Assembly: GCF_015350805.1 (NCBI RefSeq)
Contig: NZ_JADKSG010000001.1
Span: forward strand, 1,410,413 to 1,474,412
Length of the DNA: 64,000 bases
Direction: 5' to 3'
From: Herbiconiux sp. VKM Ac-1786
Lineage (GTDB): Bacteria > Actinomycetota > Actinomycetes > Actinomycetales > Microbacteriaceae
Within the stretch, counting starts at the first letter, position 1. Each line of letters opens with the position of its first letter. The notes under the pieces were generated by a model. That model was not told the origin of the DNA. It did not search any database and saw only the letters and a program-made list of their open reading frames with translations. The translations under genes were made by a program, and so were the position numbers. Below are positions 1-7,891 of the stretch, piece by piece.

Positions 1-131
1 GGGCCCGGCGAGGGGGTGGGCGGGTTCGGGTCGGTTCGGGTCACCTGTCCACGCTAGACAGGCTCGAAGGGTGAGCAGGTGCCCCGACGACGCCCGGTAG
101 CGGACATGTCCGCAAGAGGGCGCCGGGCGGC
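1..131. other. Window edge, non-coding, with palindromes
   Basis: No gene is supported here. The stretch holds CCTGTC-N7-GACAGG at 44-62 and a perfect 14-bp palindrome, GCGGACATGTCCGC, at 100-113. Both lie just past the 3' end of the marR gene on the minus strand. They could be a weak terminator or protein-binding sites; nothing in the sequence decides between these. Confidence 0.4.
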
Positions 132-635
132 CTACGGGGCGGCGACGGCCGCGCGGTAGACGGACGCGACGCGGTCGAGGAAGGTCGAGACGACCGCGCG
201 GTCCTCCTCCGACATGTCCTCGACGATGGCGGCGACGCCGAGGATGACGGGCAGCAGCTCCTGCACCGTGCGATCGACGGAGGCTCGCGCGGGCACCACG
301 ACGATCTTGCGCCGGTCGCGCTCGTGCGGGTGCCGCTCAGCGTGCCCGAGGGCCACCAGGCGGTCGACCACGAGGGTGGACGCCGCGGTCGAGACCTTCA
401 GGCGCGTGGCGAGCTCGCTCGGCGTGAGGGGCCCGTCCTGGATGAGGTGCTCCATCGCGGTGAGGTCGGTCTGGTTCACCGTGAGCACGCTGCCCAGCCG
501 CCGCTCGAAGGCCCGCGAGAGGGCGTCGACGTCGCGCAGCTGCTGGGAGATCGGGGAGACGACGGGCATCCCGCTGTCGGGCAGCTCGTCGCGCGACCAC
601 GGCATGGCGCTCGAGGAGTTGCGGGCATCAGTCAT
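132..635 (-). CDS. MarR-family transcriptional regulator
   Basis: A 167-residue winged-helix regulator. The central part (TPSELATRLKVSTAASTLVVDRLVALGH, here split as TPSELATRLKV and STLVVDRLVALGH) is the MarR helix-turn-helix. The wing RHPHERDRRK follows, and a helical dimerisation tail ends the protein. I chose the ATG at 635 over upstream candidates at 644 and 677 because a TAGCAT -10 box lies 7 nt before it and the homologous part begins after it. The gene is divergent from the MMPL exporter at 710, with inverted repeats between them, so it probably represses itself and the exporter. The inducing ligand is unknown. Confidence 0.85.
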   Translation of the reverse strand: MTDARNSSSAMPWSRDELPDSGMPVVSPISQQLRDVDALSRAFERRLGSVLTVNQTDLTAMEHLIQDGPLTPSELATRLKVSTAASTLVVDRLVALGHAERHPHERDRRKIVVVPARASVDRTVQELLPVILGVAAIVEDMSEEDRAVVSTFLDRVASVYRAAVAAP

Positions 636-675
636 GACTGACATGCTAATCCCATATGTAGCTAAGCTGCTTAGC
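628..675. promoter_or_regulatory. Candidate MarR operators between marR and MMPL gene
   Basis: Two inverted repeats sit in the divergent intergenic region. TCAGTCATGACTGA (628-641) is a perfect 14-bp palindrome over the marR start codon. GCTAAG-N3-CTTAGC (661-675) resembles MarR operators of the TTAGC/GCTAA type and lies about 35 bp before the MMPL start. Binding by the neighbouring regulator is inferred from position and symmetry only. Confidence 0.55.
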
Positions 676-709
676 AATAAAGGATCTTTCAGGTCGAAGA
701 GGAGACATC

Positions 710-2836
710 ATGCGCGGCATCGCCCGATTCGTCAGCGGCCGGGGCACGGCCTGGGTCACGCTGGCCCTGACCGCGATCGCCGTGGCGCTGCTGTTCGCGC
801 TGCTCCCCCAGGGCGAGAGCGATGCGTTCCCGCCCTCCGGCCTCCCCGACTCGAGCGAGGCCGCCCAGGTGTCGGCGCTGCTCGAGCAGTTCCCCGACGC
901 CGACACCACTGCCGGCATCGTCGTCTACTCGCGGGGCGGCGACGCGCTCACCGACGTCGACCGCACCGCGATCACCGAGGCGGCCGGCCGGCTCGCCGAG
1001 GGCTCCCTCGCCCCGCAGGCGGTCGTGCCCCAGTTCAGCGACGACGGCACCGCCGCGCTCGTGGCCGTTCCCCTCGAAGCGGATGCCGACGCCGACGTCG
1101 GGGCGATCGCCGACGAGCTCCGCGCCGACGCCGACCCGGGTGTCGACGGCCTCACCGCCCTGCTCACGGGCCCCGTCGGCTTCCAGGCCGACATCTCCAA
1201 CGCGTTCGCCGGAGCCGACTTCCGCCTGCTGCTCGTCACCGTGCTGGTGGTCGCATTCCTGCTCATCGTCACCTACCGCAGCCCCGTGCTCTGGATCGTG
1301 CCGCTCGCGGTCGTGGGCCTCGCCGACGGGCTCGCCCGGGTCGTCGTGACCGCCCTGGCCGAGCCCCTGGGCATCACCATCGACGCGTCGATCGGGGGCA
1401 TCCTCTCAGTGCTGGTGTTCGGCGCCGGCACGAACTACGCCCTGCTGCTCGTCGCCCGCTACCGGGAGGAGCTCACCCGGGTCGAGAACCGGCACGCCGC
1501 GATGCTGACCGCCTGGCGGAGCGCGGGCCCCGCCATCGCGGCGAGCGGCGGAACCGTGGCGCTCAGCCTGCTCACCCTGCTGCTGGCGCAGCTCTCGGGC
1601 AACCGCGCCCTGGGCTTCGCCTGCGCGGTCGGCGTGGCCATCGCGATCCTGTTCGCCCTGCTCGTGCTGCCGGCGGCCCTCGTCGTCTGCGGCCGCGGCC
1701 TGTTCTGGCCGTTCGTGCCCCGCGTGCAGAGCGAGGCCGACGCGGCGGCCCATCCGCGGAAGCCCGGCGTCTGGATGCGCCTCGGCCGCGGCGTCGCGAA
1801 GCGCCCCGCCGTCGTGGCGATCGTCGCCGTGCTCGGCATCGGCGTGCTCTCGCTCGGCCTGATCGGGGTGCAGGTCGGACTCTCCCAGACCGACCAGCTG
1901 ATCGGCGAGCCCGACTCGGTGAAGGCCCAGACCGTGATCGACGAGTCGTTCAACGCGGGCCTGACCGGGCAGACGGTCGTGCTGACCCCGGATGCGGTGG
2001 TCACCGACGCGAGCGAGCTCGCCGAGGGCGTGGCCGGAGTCGAGTCGGTGCGCCCCGGCGAGAGCGCCGCCGGCGTGACCCGGCTCGACGTGACCCTCGA
2101 CGCCGAGCCGGAGAGCGACGCGGCCTTCGCCACGATCAGCGCGCTCCGCAGCGCCTATGCCGACGCCGGAGGCGAGCTGGCCGACACCCTCGTGGGCGGC
2201 AACGACGCCACGGCGCTCGACACGAACACGGCCTCGGAGGCCGACCAGGCGCTGATCATCCCGCTGATCCTGGCGATCGTCTTCGTCATCCTCGCCCTGC
2301 TGCTGCGCTCGCTGGTGGCTCCCGTGCTCCTGATCGCCAGCGTGCTGGCCACGTTCTTCGCGAGCCTCGGCGCCTCGAACGTGCTGTTCCAGAACCTGCT
2401 CGGGTTCCCGGCGTTCGACTCCAACGTGGTGCTGTTCGCGTTCCTCTTCCTGGTGGCGCTCGGCGTGGACTACAACATCTTCCTCACCACGCGGGCCCGG
2501 GAGGAGGCCGGGCAGCACGGCACCCGCGAGGGGATGATCCGGGCGCTCAGCAGCACCGGCGGCGTGATCACCAGTGCGGGCATCCTGCTCGCCGCCGTCT
2601 TCGCCGTGCTGGGGGTGCTGCCCGTGGTCGCGTTGACCCAGATCGGAGTGATCGTCTGCATCGGCGTGCTGCTGGACACCCTCGTGGTGCGCACGGTGCT
2701 CGTGCCGGCGCTCGTCTTCCTGACCGGCGACCGGTTCTGGTGGCCCTCGAAGCCGGCAGCGGCGGTCGCGCAGGCTCGGCACGTCGGGCAGGAGCGGCAC
2801 GCCGGGCACGACCGGCACTCAGCCGCGGCGAAATAG
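710..2836 (+). CDS. MMPL-family (RND-type) membrane transporter
   Basis: A 708-residue integral membrane protein with the two-fold MMPL architecture. A first transmembrane helix (about residues 14-32) precedes an extracytoplasmic domain (about 33-165), a five-to-six helix bundle follows, and the second half repeats the pattern. The motif GAGTNYALLLVARYREEL in the first bundle and GVDYNIFLTTRAREE in the second are typical MMPL signatures. The start is preceded by GAGGAG at good spacing. MMPL proteins move lipids, siderophores or drugs by proton motive force. Divergence from a MarR gene suggests an inducible drug or toxicant exporter, but the substrate cannot be read from sequence. Confidence 0.88.
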   Translation: MRGIARFVSGRGTAWVTLALTAIAVALLFALLPQGESDAFPPSGLPDSSEAAQVSALLEQFPDADTTAGIVVYSRGGDALTDVDRTAITEAAGRLAEGSLAPQAVVPQFSDDGTAALVAVPLEADADADVGAIADELRADADPGVDGLTALLTGPVGFQADISNAFAGADFRLLLVTVLVVAFLLIVTYRSPVLWIVPLAVVGLADGLARVVVTALAEPLGITIDASIGGILSVLVFGAGTNYALLLVARYREELTRVENRHAAMLTAWRSAGPAIAASGGTVALSLLTLLLAQLSGNRALGFACAVGVAIAILFALLVLPAALVVCGRGLFWPFVPRVQSEADAAAHPRKPGVWMRLGRGVAKRPAVVAIVAVLGIGVLSLGLIGVQVGLSQTDQLIGEPDSVKAQTVIDESFNAGLTGQTVVLTPDAVVTDASELAEGVAGVESVRPGESAAGVTRLDVTLDAEPESDAAFATISALRSAYADAGGELADTLVGGNDATALDTNTASEADQALIIPLILAIVFVILALLLRSLVAPVLLIASVLATFFASLGASNVLFQNLLGFPAFDSNVVLFAFLFLVALGVDYNIFLTTRAREEAGQHGTREGMIRALSSTGGVITSAGILLAAVFAVLGVLPVVALTQIGVIVCIGVLLDTLVVRTVLVPALVFLTGDRFWWPSKPAAAVAQARHVGQERHAGHDRHSAAAK

Positions 2837-2874
2837 ACTGGGGTCATCCCTACCGTCGAAACGAGGCATCCGGA

Positions 2875-3465
2875 GTGACCGAGACCCGCCGCAGCACCGA
2901 GCGATCGCCCTACTGGGGCGTTCCGGTGGCCCGGGCGATCCCGTTCATCGTGACCGCCCTCGTCATCACCTTCAGCCCGAACCACTCGGCGCAGGTCGGG
3001 CTCCTCGCCTACGGGGTGCTGGCCGTCGTCACGGGGCTCATCGTCGCCGTGCTGTCGTGGCGCACCATCGAGGTGAAGTCGACCCGGGTGGTCTTCCTCG
3101 TGCAGGGTGTCGCGAGCGTGCTGTTCGGCGCTCTGGCGCTCGGCTTCAACGCCGGCGGCCTCGGCTTCCTGCTGTTCTGCGCCACGATGAACTCCGCCAT
3201 CGGCGGCTTCCTCGAGCTCTACGCGGGCCTGAAGGCGGGCAAGAACCCGGCCGGCCGCGACTGGGCGGTCGTCGGCGGGCTCACCGTGGTGTTCGCGCTC
3301 GTGCTGATCTTCTTCCCCACCGACCCGGTCTTCGCGGTCGGGATGCTCGGGGCCTACTCCGCCGTCATCGGCCTGTTCCTCGTGATCGGCGGTCTGTCGC
3401 TGCGCTGGGGAACCCACGCCTCCGTCACCGCCACCGGGCCTGAACCCACCAGAAGGGCATCGTGA
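2875..3465 (+). CDS. HdeD/DUF308-like six-helix membrane protein
   Basis: A 196-residue protein with about six hydrophobic helices in regularly spaced pairs and Gly-rich turns, resembling the HdeD/DUF308 family of small membrane proteins. I chose the GTG at 2875, which lies 38 bp after the MMPL gene and before the first helix. The stop codon overlaps the next start (GTGA), so translation is probably coupled. Family members are linked to acid or envelope stress in other bacteria; the role here is unknown. It probably belongs to the MMPL transcription unit. Confidence 0.65.
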   Translation: MTETRRSTERSPYWGVPVARAIPFIVTALVITFSPNHSAQVGLLAYGVLAVVTGLIVAVLSWRTIEVKSTRVVFLVQGVASVLFGALALGFNAGGLGFLLFCATMNSAIGGFLELYAGLKAGKNPAGRDWAVVGGLTVVFALVLIFFPTDPVFAVGMLGAYSAVIGLFLVIGGLSLRWGTHASVTATGPEPTRRAS

Positions 3466-3713
3466 ACCAACCAACGAGGCGCGACCGGCTGAAGCCGGCC
3501 GAGCTGATCGTCCTGTCCGCCATCCTCTCGGCCTTCGTCGGGCTGGTGGTGCTGATGGTCTCGCGCGAGTTCCTGCTGGCGGGCATCTTCTTCGGTGTCG
3601 CCTTCATCGTCGTGCTCGTGGTGATGGCGATGCTGTCGCTCTCGATCAAGCCGAACGACCGCGAGCAGCACGAGATCGACGGCGACGAGCCGCAGGGCCC
3701 GGCCGGCCACTAG
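3462..3713 (+). CDS. Small two-helix membrane protein, unknown function
   Basis: An 83-residue protein. A short basic N-terminus (TRRDRLKPAEL) is followed by two transmembrane helices (about residues 15-33 and 38-60) and an acidic, soluble C-terminal tail (about 61-83). The GTG start overlaps the upstream stop by four bases. I do not recognise a characterised family. Codon use matches the neighbours, so it is probably a real gene and not a shadow frame. Confidence 0.6.
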   Translation: MNQPTRRDRLKPAELIVLSAILSAFVGLVVLMVSREFLLAGIFFGVAFIVVLVVMAMLSLSIKPNDREQHEIDGDEPQGPAGH

Positions 3714-3741
3714 GCACGACCGGGCATCCGCGAGCCGTGCC

Positions 3742-5127
3742 CTAGTCGAGGATGTGGTCGACCAGCGCCGACGCGAGCCCCGTGTAGCCCGCCGGGGTCA
3801 GCGCCACGAGCCGCGCCTTGGCCTCGGCCTCGATGTCGAGGCCCTCGACGAACGCCACCAGCTCGGCCTGGCCGATGCGGCGCCCACGGGTGAGCTCCTT
3901 CAGCAGCGCGTAGGGGTCGCTGATCTGCGACCGTCCCTCGGTGATCTCGGCGCGCACGACGGTCTGGATCGCCTCGCCGAGCACCTCCCAGTTCTCGTCG
4001 AGGTCGCGGGCCAGCGCATCCCGGTTCAGCGAGATCTGGCCGAGGCCGCCGAGGATGTTGTCGAGCGCGAGCAACGAGTGCCCGAGGGCCACGCCGATGT
4101 TGCGCTGGGTGGTGCTGTCGGTGAGGTCGCGCTGCAGCCGCGAGGTGACGAGGGTCGCCGCGAGCGAGTCGAGCAGCGCGCTGGAGAGCTCGAGGTTCGC
4201 CTCGGCGTTCTCGAAGCGGATCGGGTTCACCTTGTGCGGCATGGTCGAGGAGCCCGTGGCGCCCGCGACCGGGATCTGGGTGAAGTAGCCGATGGAGATG
4301 TAGGTCCAGACATCGGTGCACAGGTTGTGCAGGATGCGGTTGGCGTGGCTGATGCGGTTGTAGAGCTCGGCCTGCCAGTCGTGCGACTCGATCTGGGTGG
4401 TCAGCGGGTTCCAGACGAGGCCGAGCGAGGTGACGAACTCGCGTGAGATGCGCTGCCAGTCGGCGGAGGGATCGGCGACCAGGTCGGCGGCGAAGGTACC
4501 GGTGGCGCCGCTGAACTTGCCGAGGAACTCGGTGTCCTCGATCTGCGCCTTCACCCGCTCGAGGCGGTGCACGGTGACGGCGAGCTCCTTGCCCATGGTG
4601 GTGGGCGTCGCGGGCTGGCCGTGGGTGTGCGCCAGCATCGGCTCGTCGCGGTAGAGCACCGCCTGGCGGCGCAGCTCGGCGATCACGCGCTCGAAGGCCG
4701 GCAGCCAGACGCCCTCGACGGCGTCGCGGATGGTCAGGGCGTAGCTGAGGTTGTTGATGTCCTCGCTGGTGCAGCCGAAGTGGGTGAGCTCGGCGATGTC
4801 GTTCAGCTCGAGCTCGGCGAGCTTCTCGCGCACGAAGTACTCGACCGCCTTGACGTCGTGCCGCGTCGTCGCCTCGAGCTCGGCGATGCGGTCGATGTCG
4901 GCCTGGCCGAAGTCGTCGACGACGGCGCGCAGCTCGGTGACGAGCTGCGGCTCGAGGGGGGTGGCCCCGAACATCCGGTGCTCGGTGAGGAAGAGCAGCC
5001 AGTCGATCTCGACCCGCACGCGGGCGCGGTTGAGGCCGGCTTCGGAGAGGAACTCGCCGAGCTCGGTGACGGCGGGGCGGTAGCGGCCGTCGAGCGGGCT
5101 GATCGGCTGAGGGGGCAGAGGGGGCAT
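3742..5127 (-). CDS. purB: Adenylosuccinate lyase
   Basis: Cytoplasmic purine enzyme of 461 residues. It cleaves SAICAR to AICAR and adenylosuccinate to AMP, releasing fumarate. The protein begins with the PLDGRY motif (about residues 12-17). It carries the catalytic His region MLAHTHGQPATPTTMGKE and the fumarase/aspartase signature GSSTMPHKVNP (about 290-300) with the flexible catalytic Ser loop. Length is normal. It is read toward the MMPL-linked genes, with only 28 bp between the convergent stops, and lies 35 bp after the phosphatase gene, with which it may be co-transcribed. Confidence 0.96.
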   Translation of the reverse strand: MPPLPPQPISPLDGRYRPAVTELGEFLSEAGLNRARVRVEIDWLLFLTEHRMFGATPLEPQLVTELRAVVDDFGQADIDRIAELEATTRHDVKAVEYFVREKLAELELNDIAELTHFGCTSEDINNLSYALTIRDAVEGVWLPAFERVIAELRRQAVLYRDEPMLAHTHGQPATPTTMGKELAVTVHRLERVKAQIEDTEFLGKFSGATGTFAADLVADPSADWQRISREFVTSLGLVWNPLTTQIESHDWQAELYNRISHANRILHNLCTDVWTYISIGYFTQIPVAGATGSSTMPHKVNPIRFENAEANLELSSALLDSLAATLVTSRLQRDLTDSTTQRNIGVALGHSLLALDNILGGLGQISLNRDALARDLDENWEVLGEAIQTVVRAEITEGRSQISDPYALLKELTRGRRIGQAELVAFVEGLDIEAEAKARLVALTPAGYTGLASALVDHILD

Positions 5128-5162
5128 GGCGGGGCGGGGGCTTTCCGTGAGGAGGGCGGGGT

Positions 5163-5690
5163 TCAGGATGCGGCCGGCTGGCGGAACGCGGGCTCGAGCT
5201 GCCGGAACAGCGCCCGGTCGGCGTGCTCGATCATCGCGAGCACCGAGTCGAACATGGCGGCGTCGGAGTAGTAGGGGTCGGGCACGTCGGTGCGGCCGGC
5301 GTAGTCGGCGTCGAAGGAGAGCAGCAGCCGAACCTTCTGGCGGTCCTCCTCGGTGCGGGCCCAGGAGCGCAGCACGCGCTCGTGGCTGCGGTCGAGCGCG
5401 ACGACGAGGTCGTGCGAGTCGAACCAGGCGGGGTCGAACTGGCGGGCGCGGTGCGTGCTGCCGTCGTAGCCGCGGCTCTTCAGCGAGGCGACCGTGCGGG
5501 GGTCGGCGTGCTCACCGACGTGCCACTCCCCCGTTCCGGCCGAGGTGACGACGACGCGGCCGGAGAGCCCGGCCTTCTCGACCAGGTCGCGCAGCACGAT
5601 CTCGGCCATCGGGGAGCGGCAGATGTTGCCGGTGCAGACCATGCAGATGCGGAAGGCGGCCTCGGGGGGATCTTCGGGCTCGCGCGACAT
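5163..5690 (-). CDS. Low-molecular-weight protein-tyrosine phosphatase
   Basis: A 175-residue cytoplasmic phosphatase. The P-loop CX5R is C19-TGNIC-R25 followed by SP, and the general-acid loop DPYYSD lies near residue 145. Both are diagnostic of the LMW-PTP/Wzb family, which dephosphorylates tyrosine kinases of envelope polysaccharide systems. No kinase or capsule genes are adjacent, so the partner is unknown. The gene follows the YvlD-like gene by 12 bp and precedes purB by 35 bp. An imperfect -10 (GAGACT) sits 6 nt before the ATG. Confidence 0.93.
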   Translation of the reverse strand: MSREPEDPPEAAFRICMVCTGNICRSPMAEIVLRDLVEKAGLSGRVVVTSAGTGEWHVGEHADPRTVASLKSRGYDGSTHRARQFDPAWFDSHDLVVALDRSHERVLRSWARTEEDRQKVRLLLSFDADYAGRTDVPDPYYSDAAMFDSVLAMIEHADRALFRQLEPAFRQPAAS

Positions 5691-5702
5691 GCCCTTAGTC
5701 TC

Positions 5703-6107
5703 TCATCGGCGGTCGCGGCGGCCCGCGAGGGGCCGGAGGATCGCGCCGATGATCGCGGACAGGATGGCCAGCACCAGGGCGCCGAGCACGGTCCACCAGA
5801 AGCCGGCCAGGGTGAGGCCGAAGCCGAACAGGCCGGTGAACACCGAGGTGAGCCAGAGCAGCAGCGCGTTCACGAAGAACGAGATGATGCCGAGCGTGAG
5901 GATGTAGAGCGGGAAGGCCACGACCCGGATGATGCTGCCGATGATGCCGTTCACGATGCCGAACACCAGCGCCACCAGCAGGTAGCTGATGATGGTCTCG
6001 ACGGTTCCGCCGTCGCCGATCGGGTCGATCTTCACCCCGGCGACGATCAGGGTGGTGAGCCACAGGGCGATCGCGTTGACGACCAGGGAGACCAGGAATC
6101 TGCGCAT
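5703..6107 (-). CDS. YvlD-like (phage holin 4 superfamily) membrane protein
   Basis: A 134-residue protein with four hydrophobic segments. The phrase VFGIVNGIIGSIIRVVAFPLYILTLG is shared with the PF04020 family (here abbreviated by its core VNGIIGSIIRVVAFPLYIL). Despite the family name it is a chromosomal membrane protein and not evidence of prophage. A longer reading frame to 6170 exists, but the start at MRRFLVS places a basic N-terminus directly before the first helix. Function is unknown in actinobacteria; YvlD homologues are associated with envelope stress responses in Bacillus. Confidence 0.75.
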   Translation of the reverse strand: MRRFLVSLVVNAIALWLTTLIVAGVKIDPIGDGGTVETIISYLLVALVFGIVNGIIGSIIRVVAFPLYILTLGIISFFVNALLLWLTSVFTGLFGFGLTLAGFWWTVLGALVLAILSAIIGAILRPLAGRRDRR

Positions 6108-6168
6108 GACCCCCACTATCCCAGAACGGCCCGTCGCGCGGAACGGCTGCGTGGTGCAGAGTCGAGGC

Positions 6169-6774
6169 ATGGTGAACCTGCCCTGGCAGCCGGCCCACCC
6201 GATCCTGACCGGCCGCCTCGCCCTGCGCCCCCATCGCGCGGGCGACCTCGACGACCTCCTGCGCTACCACTCCGACCCCGAGGTGGTGCGCTACATCCCC
6301 TGGCCCGTGCGCACACGCGAGCAGACCGAGGCGGCGCTCGACTCGCGCACCCGCCAGGGCGCGGTGACCGAGGAGGGGCAGTGGCTGGTGCTCGCGATCC
6401 AGCTGCGCGACGACGTCGGGCTGAGCGAGGGCGGCCGGGTGATCGGCGAGGTGCTCCTGAAGTTCGACAGCGAGGCGGATGCCCGGGGCGAGCTCGGCTA
6501 CGCCATCGCCCGTGACGCCGAGGGGCACGGCTATGCCACCGAGGCCGCCCGGGCCGTTCTCGACCTGGCCTTCACCGGCTTCGGCCTGCACCGCGTGATC
6601 GCCCGCCTCGATGCCCGGAACCGGGCATCCGCCGCCCTGCTGGAGCGGCTCGGGATGCGTCGGGAGGCCCTCTTCATCGAGGACGAGCACTTCAAAGGGG
6701 AGTGGACAGACACCCTCGTCTACGCGCTGCTGGAGCATGAGTACCGCCCGGAGCATATTCCCGAGGCGGGATGA
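6169..6774 (+). CDS. GNAT-family N-acetyltransferase (RimJ/RimL type)
   Basis: A 201-residue acetyltransferase. The opening LTGRLALRPHRAGDLDDLLRY is typical of the RimJ/RimL subgroup (core TGRLALRPHRAGDLDD). The acetyl-CoA binding region GELGYAIARDAEGHGYATEAARA (core GHGYATEAARA) and the C-terminal NRASAALLERLGMRREA motif are both present. I chose the ATG at 6169 because a -10-like CAGAGT ends 6 nt before it and the homologous part starts soon after. Substrates of this subgroup include ribosomal proteins and small amines; which applies here is unknown. The gene ends 22 bp before hisC. Confidence 0.85.
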   Translation: MVNLPWQPAHPILTGRLALRPHRAGDLDDLLRYHSDPEVVRYIPWPVRTREQTEAALDSRTRQGAVTEEGQWLVLAIQLRDDVGLSEGGRVIGEVLLKFDSEADARGELGYAIARDAEGHGYATEAARAVLDLAFTGFGLHRVIARLDARNRASAALLERLGMRREALFIEDEHFKGEWTDTLVYALLEHEYRPEHIPEAG

Positions 6775-6796
6775 GCCCGCGAACTACACTGGACGG

Positions 6797-7891
6797 ATGA
6801 CCTCCGGCTCCGAAGCAGCCCCCGCCGTTCCGGTGAGGATGCGCCCCGAGATCCTCGCGCTGCCCGCGTACCGCCAGGGCCAGGCCGCGCCGACCGGGTT
6901 CAAGCTGTCGTCGAACGAGAACCCGTACGACCCGCTGCCCGGTGTGCTCGAGGCCGTCGACCGCGCCACCCGGCAGCTGCACCGCTACCCGAACGCCGCC
7001 GCCCCCGAGATCACGGCCCGCCTGGCCGAGGAGTGGGGCGTCGAACCCGACGAGGTGATCGTGGCGGCCGGATCGGTGGCGCTGCTGATGCAGTTCACGA
7101 TGGCGGCCGCCGGCCACGGCGACGAGGTCGTCTTCTCCTGGCGCTCGTTCGAGGTCTACCCGTGGATGACGGTGCTGCCCGGCGCCACTGCGGTGCCGGT
7201 GCCGAACACCCCCGACCACCGTCACGACCTCGTCGCGATGGCCGCCGCGATCACCGACCGCACGCGGCTCGTGCTGGTCTGCAGCCCGAACAACCCGACC
7301 TCCAGCGCCGTCACGAAGGCCGAGTTCGAGGCCTTCATGGCGTCGGTGCCCGCCGACCTGCTGGTCATCCTCGACGAGGCCTACGCGGAGTTCGTCACCG
7401 ACCCCGAGGCGGTGAACGGCCGGGCGCTGGTGCGCCGCTACCCGAACCTCGTCGTGCTGCGCACCTTCTCCAAGGCCTACGGCCTGGCCGGCCTCCGCAT
7501 CGGCTACGGCATCGGCCGGCCCGAGGTGCTGGCTCCGGCCCGCACGACGATCGTGCCGCTGAGTCTCACCGACCACGCCCAGGTGGCCGCCCTCGCCTCG
7601 CTCGACCGCGGCGACGAGCTGCGCGAGCGGGTCGCGAACATCGCGGTGCGACGGGACGCCGTGTACGAGGCCCTGCTCGAGCAGGGCTGGACGGGCATCC
7701 CGAAGCCGCACGGCAACTTCGTCTGGTTCCCGGTGGGCGAGCGCACCCCCGAGGTGCTCGAGGTGTTCCGCCGGCACGGCATCATCGCCCGTGGCTACTT
7801 GCCCGACGGCGTCCGACTGACGATCGGCGAGGAGGAGAGCGTGCAGAACGTGCTCTCCGCCGCCGACGAGATAGCGAGGATCCTCCGATGA
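6797..7891 (+). CDS. hisC: Histidinol-phosphate / aromatic aminotransferase
   Basis: A 364-residue fold-type I PLP enzyme. The N-terminal LSSNENPYDP motif, the HRYPN segment and the PLP-lysine motif TFSKAYGLAGLRIGYG (Lys about 226) identify the HisC/aromatic aminotransferase (Pat) group. Members transfer the amino group between glutamate and imidazole-acetol phosphate or aromatic 2-oxoacids. The ATG is leaderless-type: TACACT ends 6 nt upstream. The stop overlaps the E1-alpha start (ATGA). That linkage to a 2-oxoacid dehydrogenase, and not to other his genes, suggests a role in amino acid/2-oxoacid interconversion; the precise substrate is inferred. Confidence 0.85.
   Translation: MTSGSEAAPAVPVRMRPEILALPAYRQGQAAPTGFKLSSNENPYDPLPGVLEAVDRATRQLHRYPNAAAPEITARLAEEWGVEPDEVIVAAGSVALLMQFTMAAAGHGDEVVFSWRSFEVYPWMTVLPGATAVPVPNTPDHRHDLVAMAAAITDRTRLVLVCSPNNPTSSAVTKAEFEAFMASVPADLLVILDEAYAEFVTDPEAVNGRALVRRYPNLVVLRTFSKAYGLAGLRIGYGIGRPEVLAPARTTIVPLSLTDHAQVAALASLDRGDELRERVANIAVRRDAVYEALLEQGWTGIPKPHGNFVWFPVGERTPEVLEVFRRHGIIARGYLPDGVRLTIGEEESVQNVLSAADEIARILR

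Noticed and set aside
214..3465. Very long plus-strand frame over marR and MMPL genes
   Set aside because: Arg/Pro/Ala-rich shadow translation of real genes in other frames; only its last part from 2875 is a credible protein.
3713..3741. Terminator between the small membrane gene and purB
   Set aside because: GGCACG/CGTGCC is only a 6-bp stem with a 17-nt loop, too weak to list as a feature.
5703..6107. Phage holin-family gene as a sign of prophage
   Set aside because: It is a YvlD-type chromosomal membrane protein, and no other phage genes, att sites or compositional shift are nearby.
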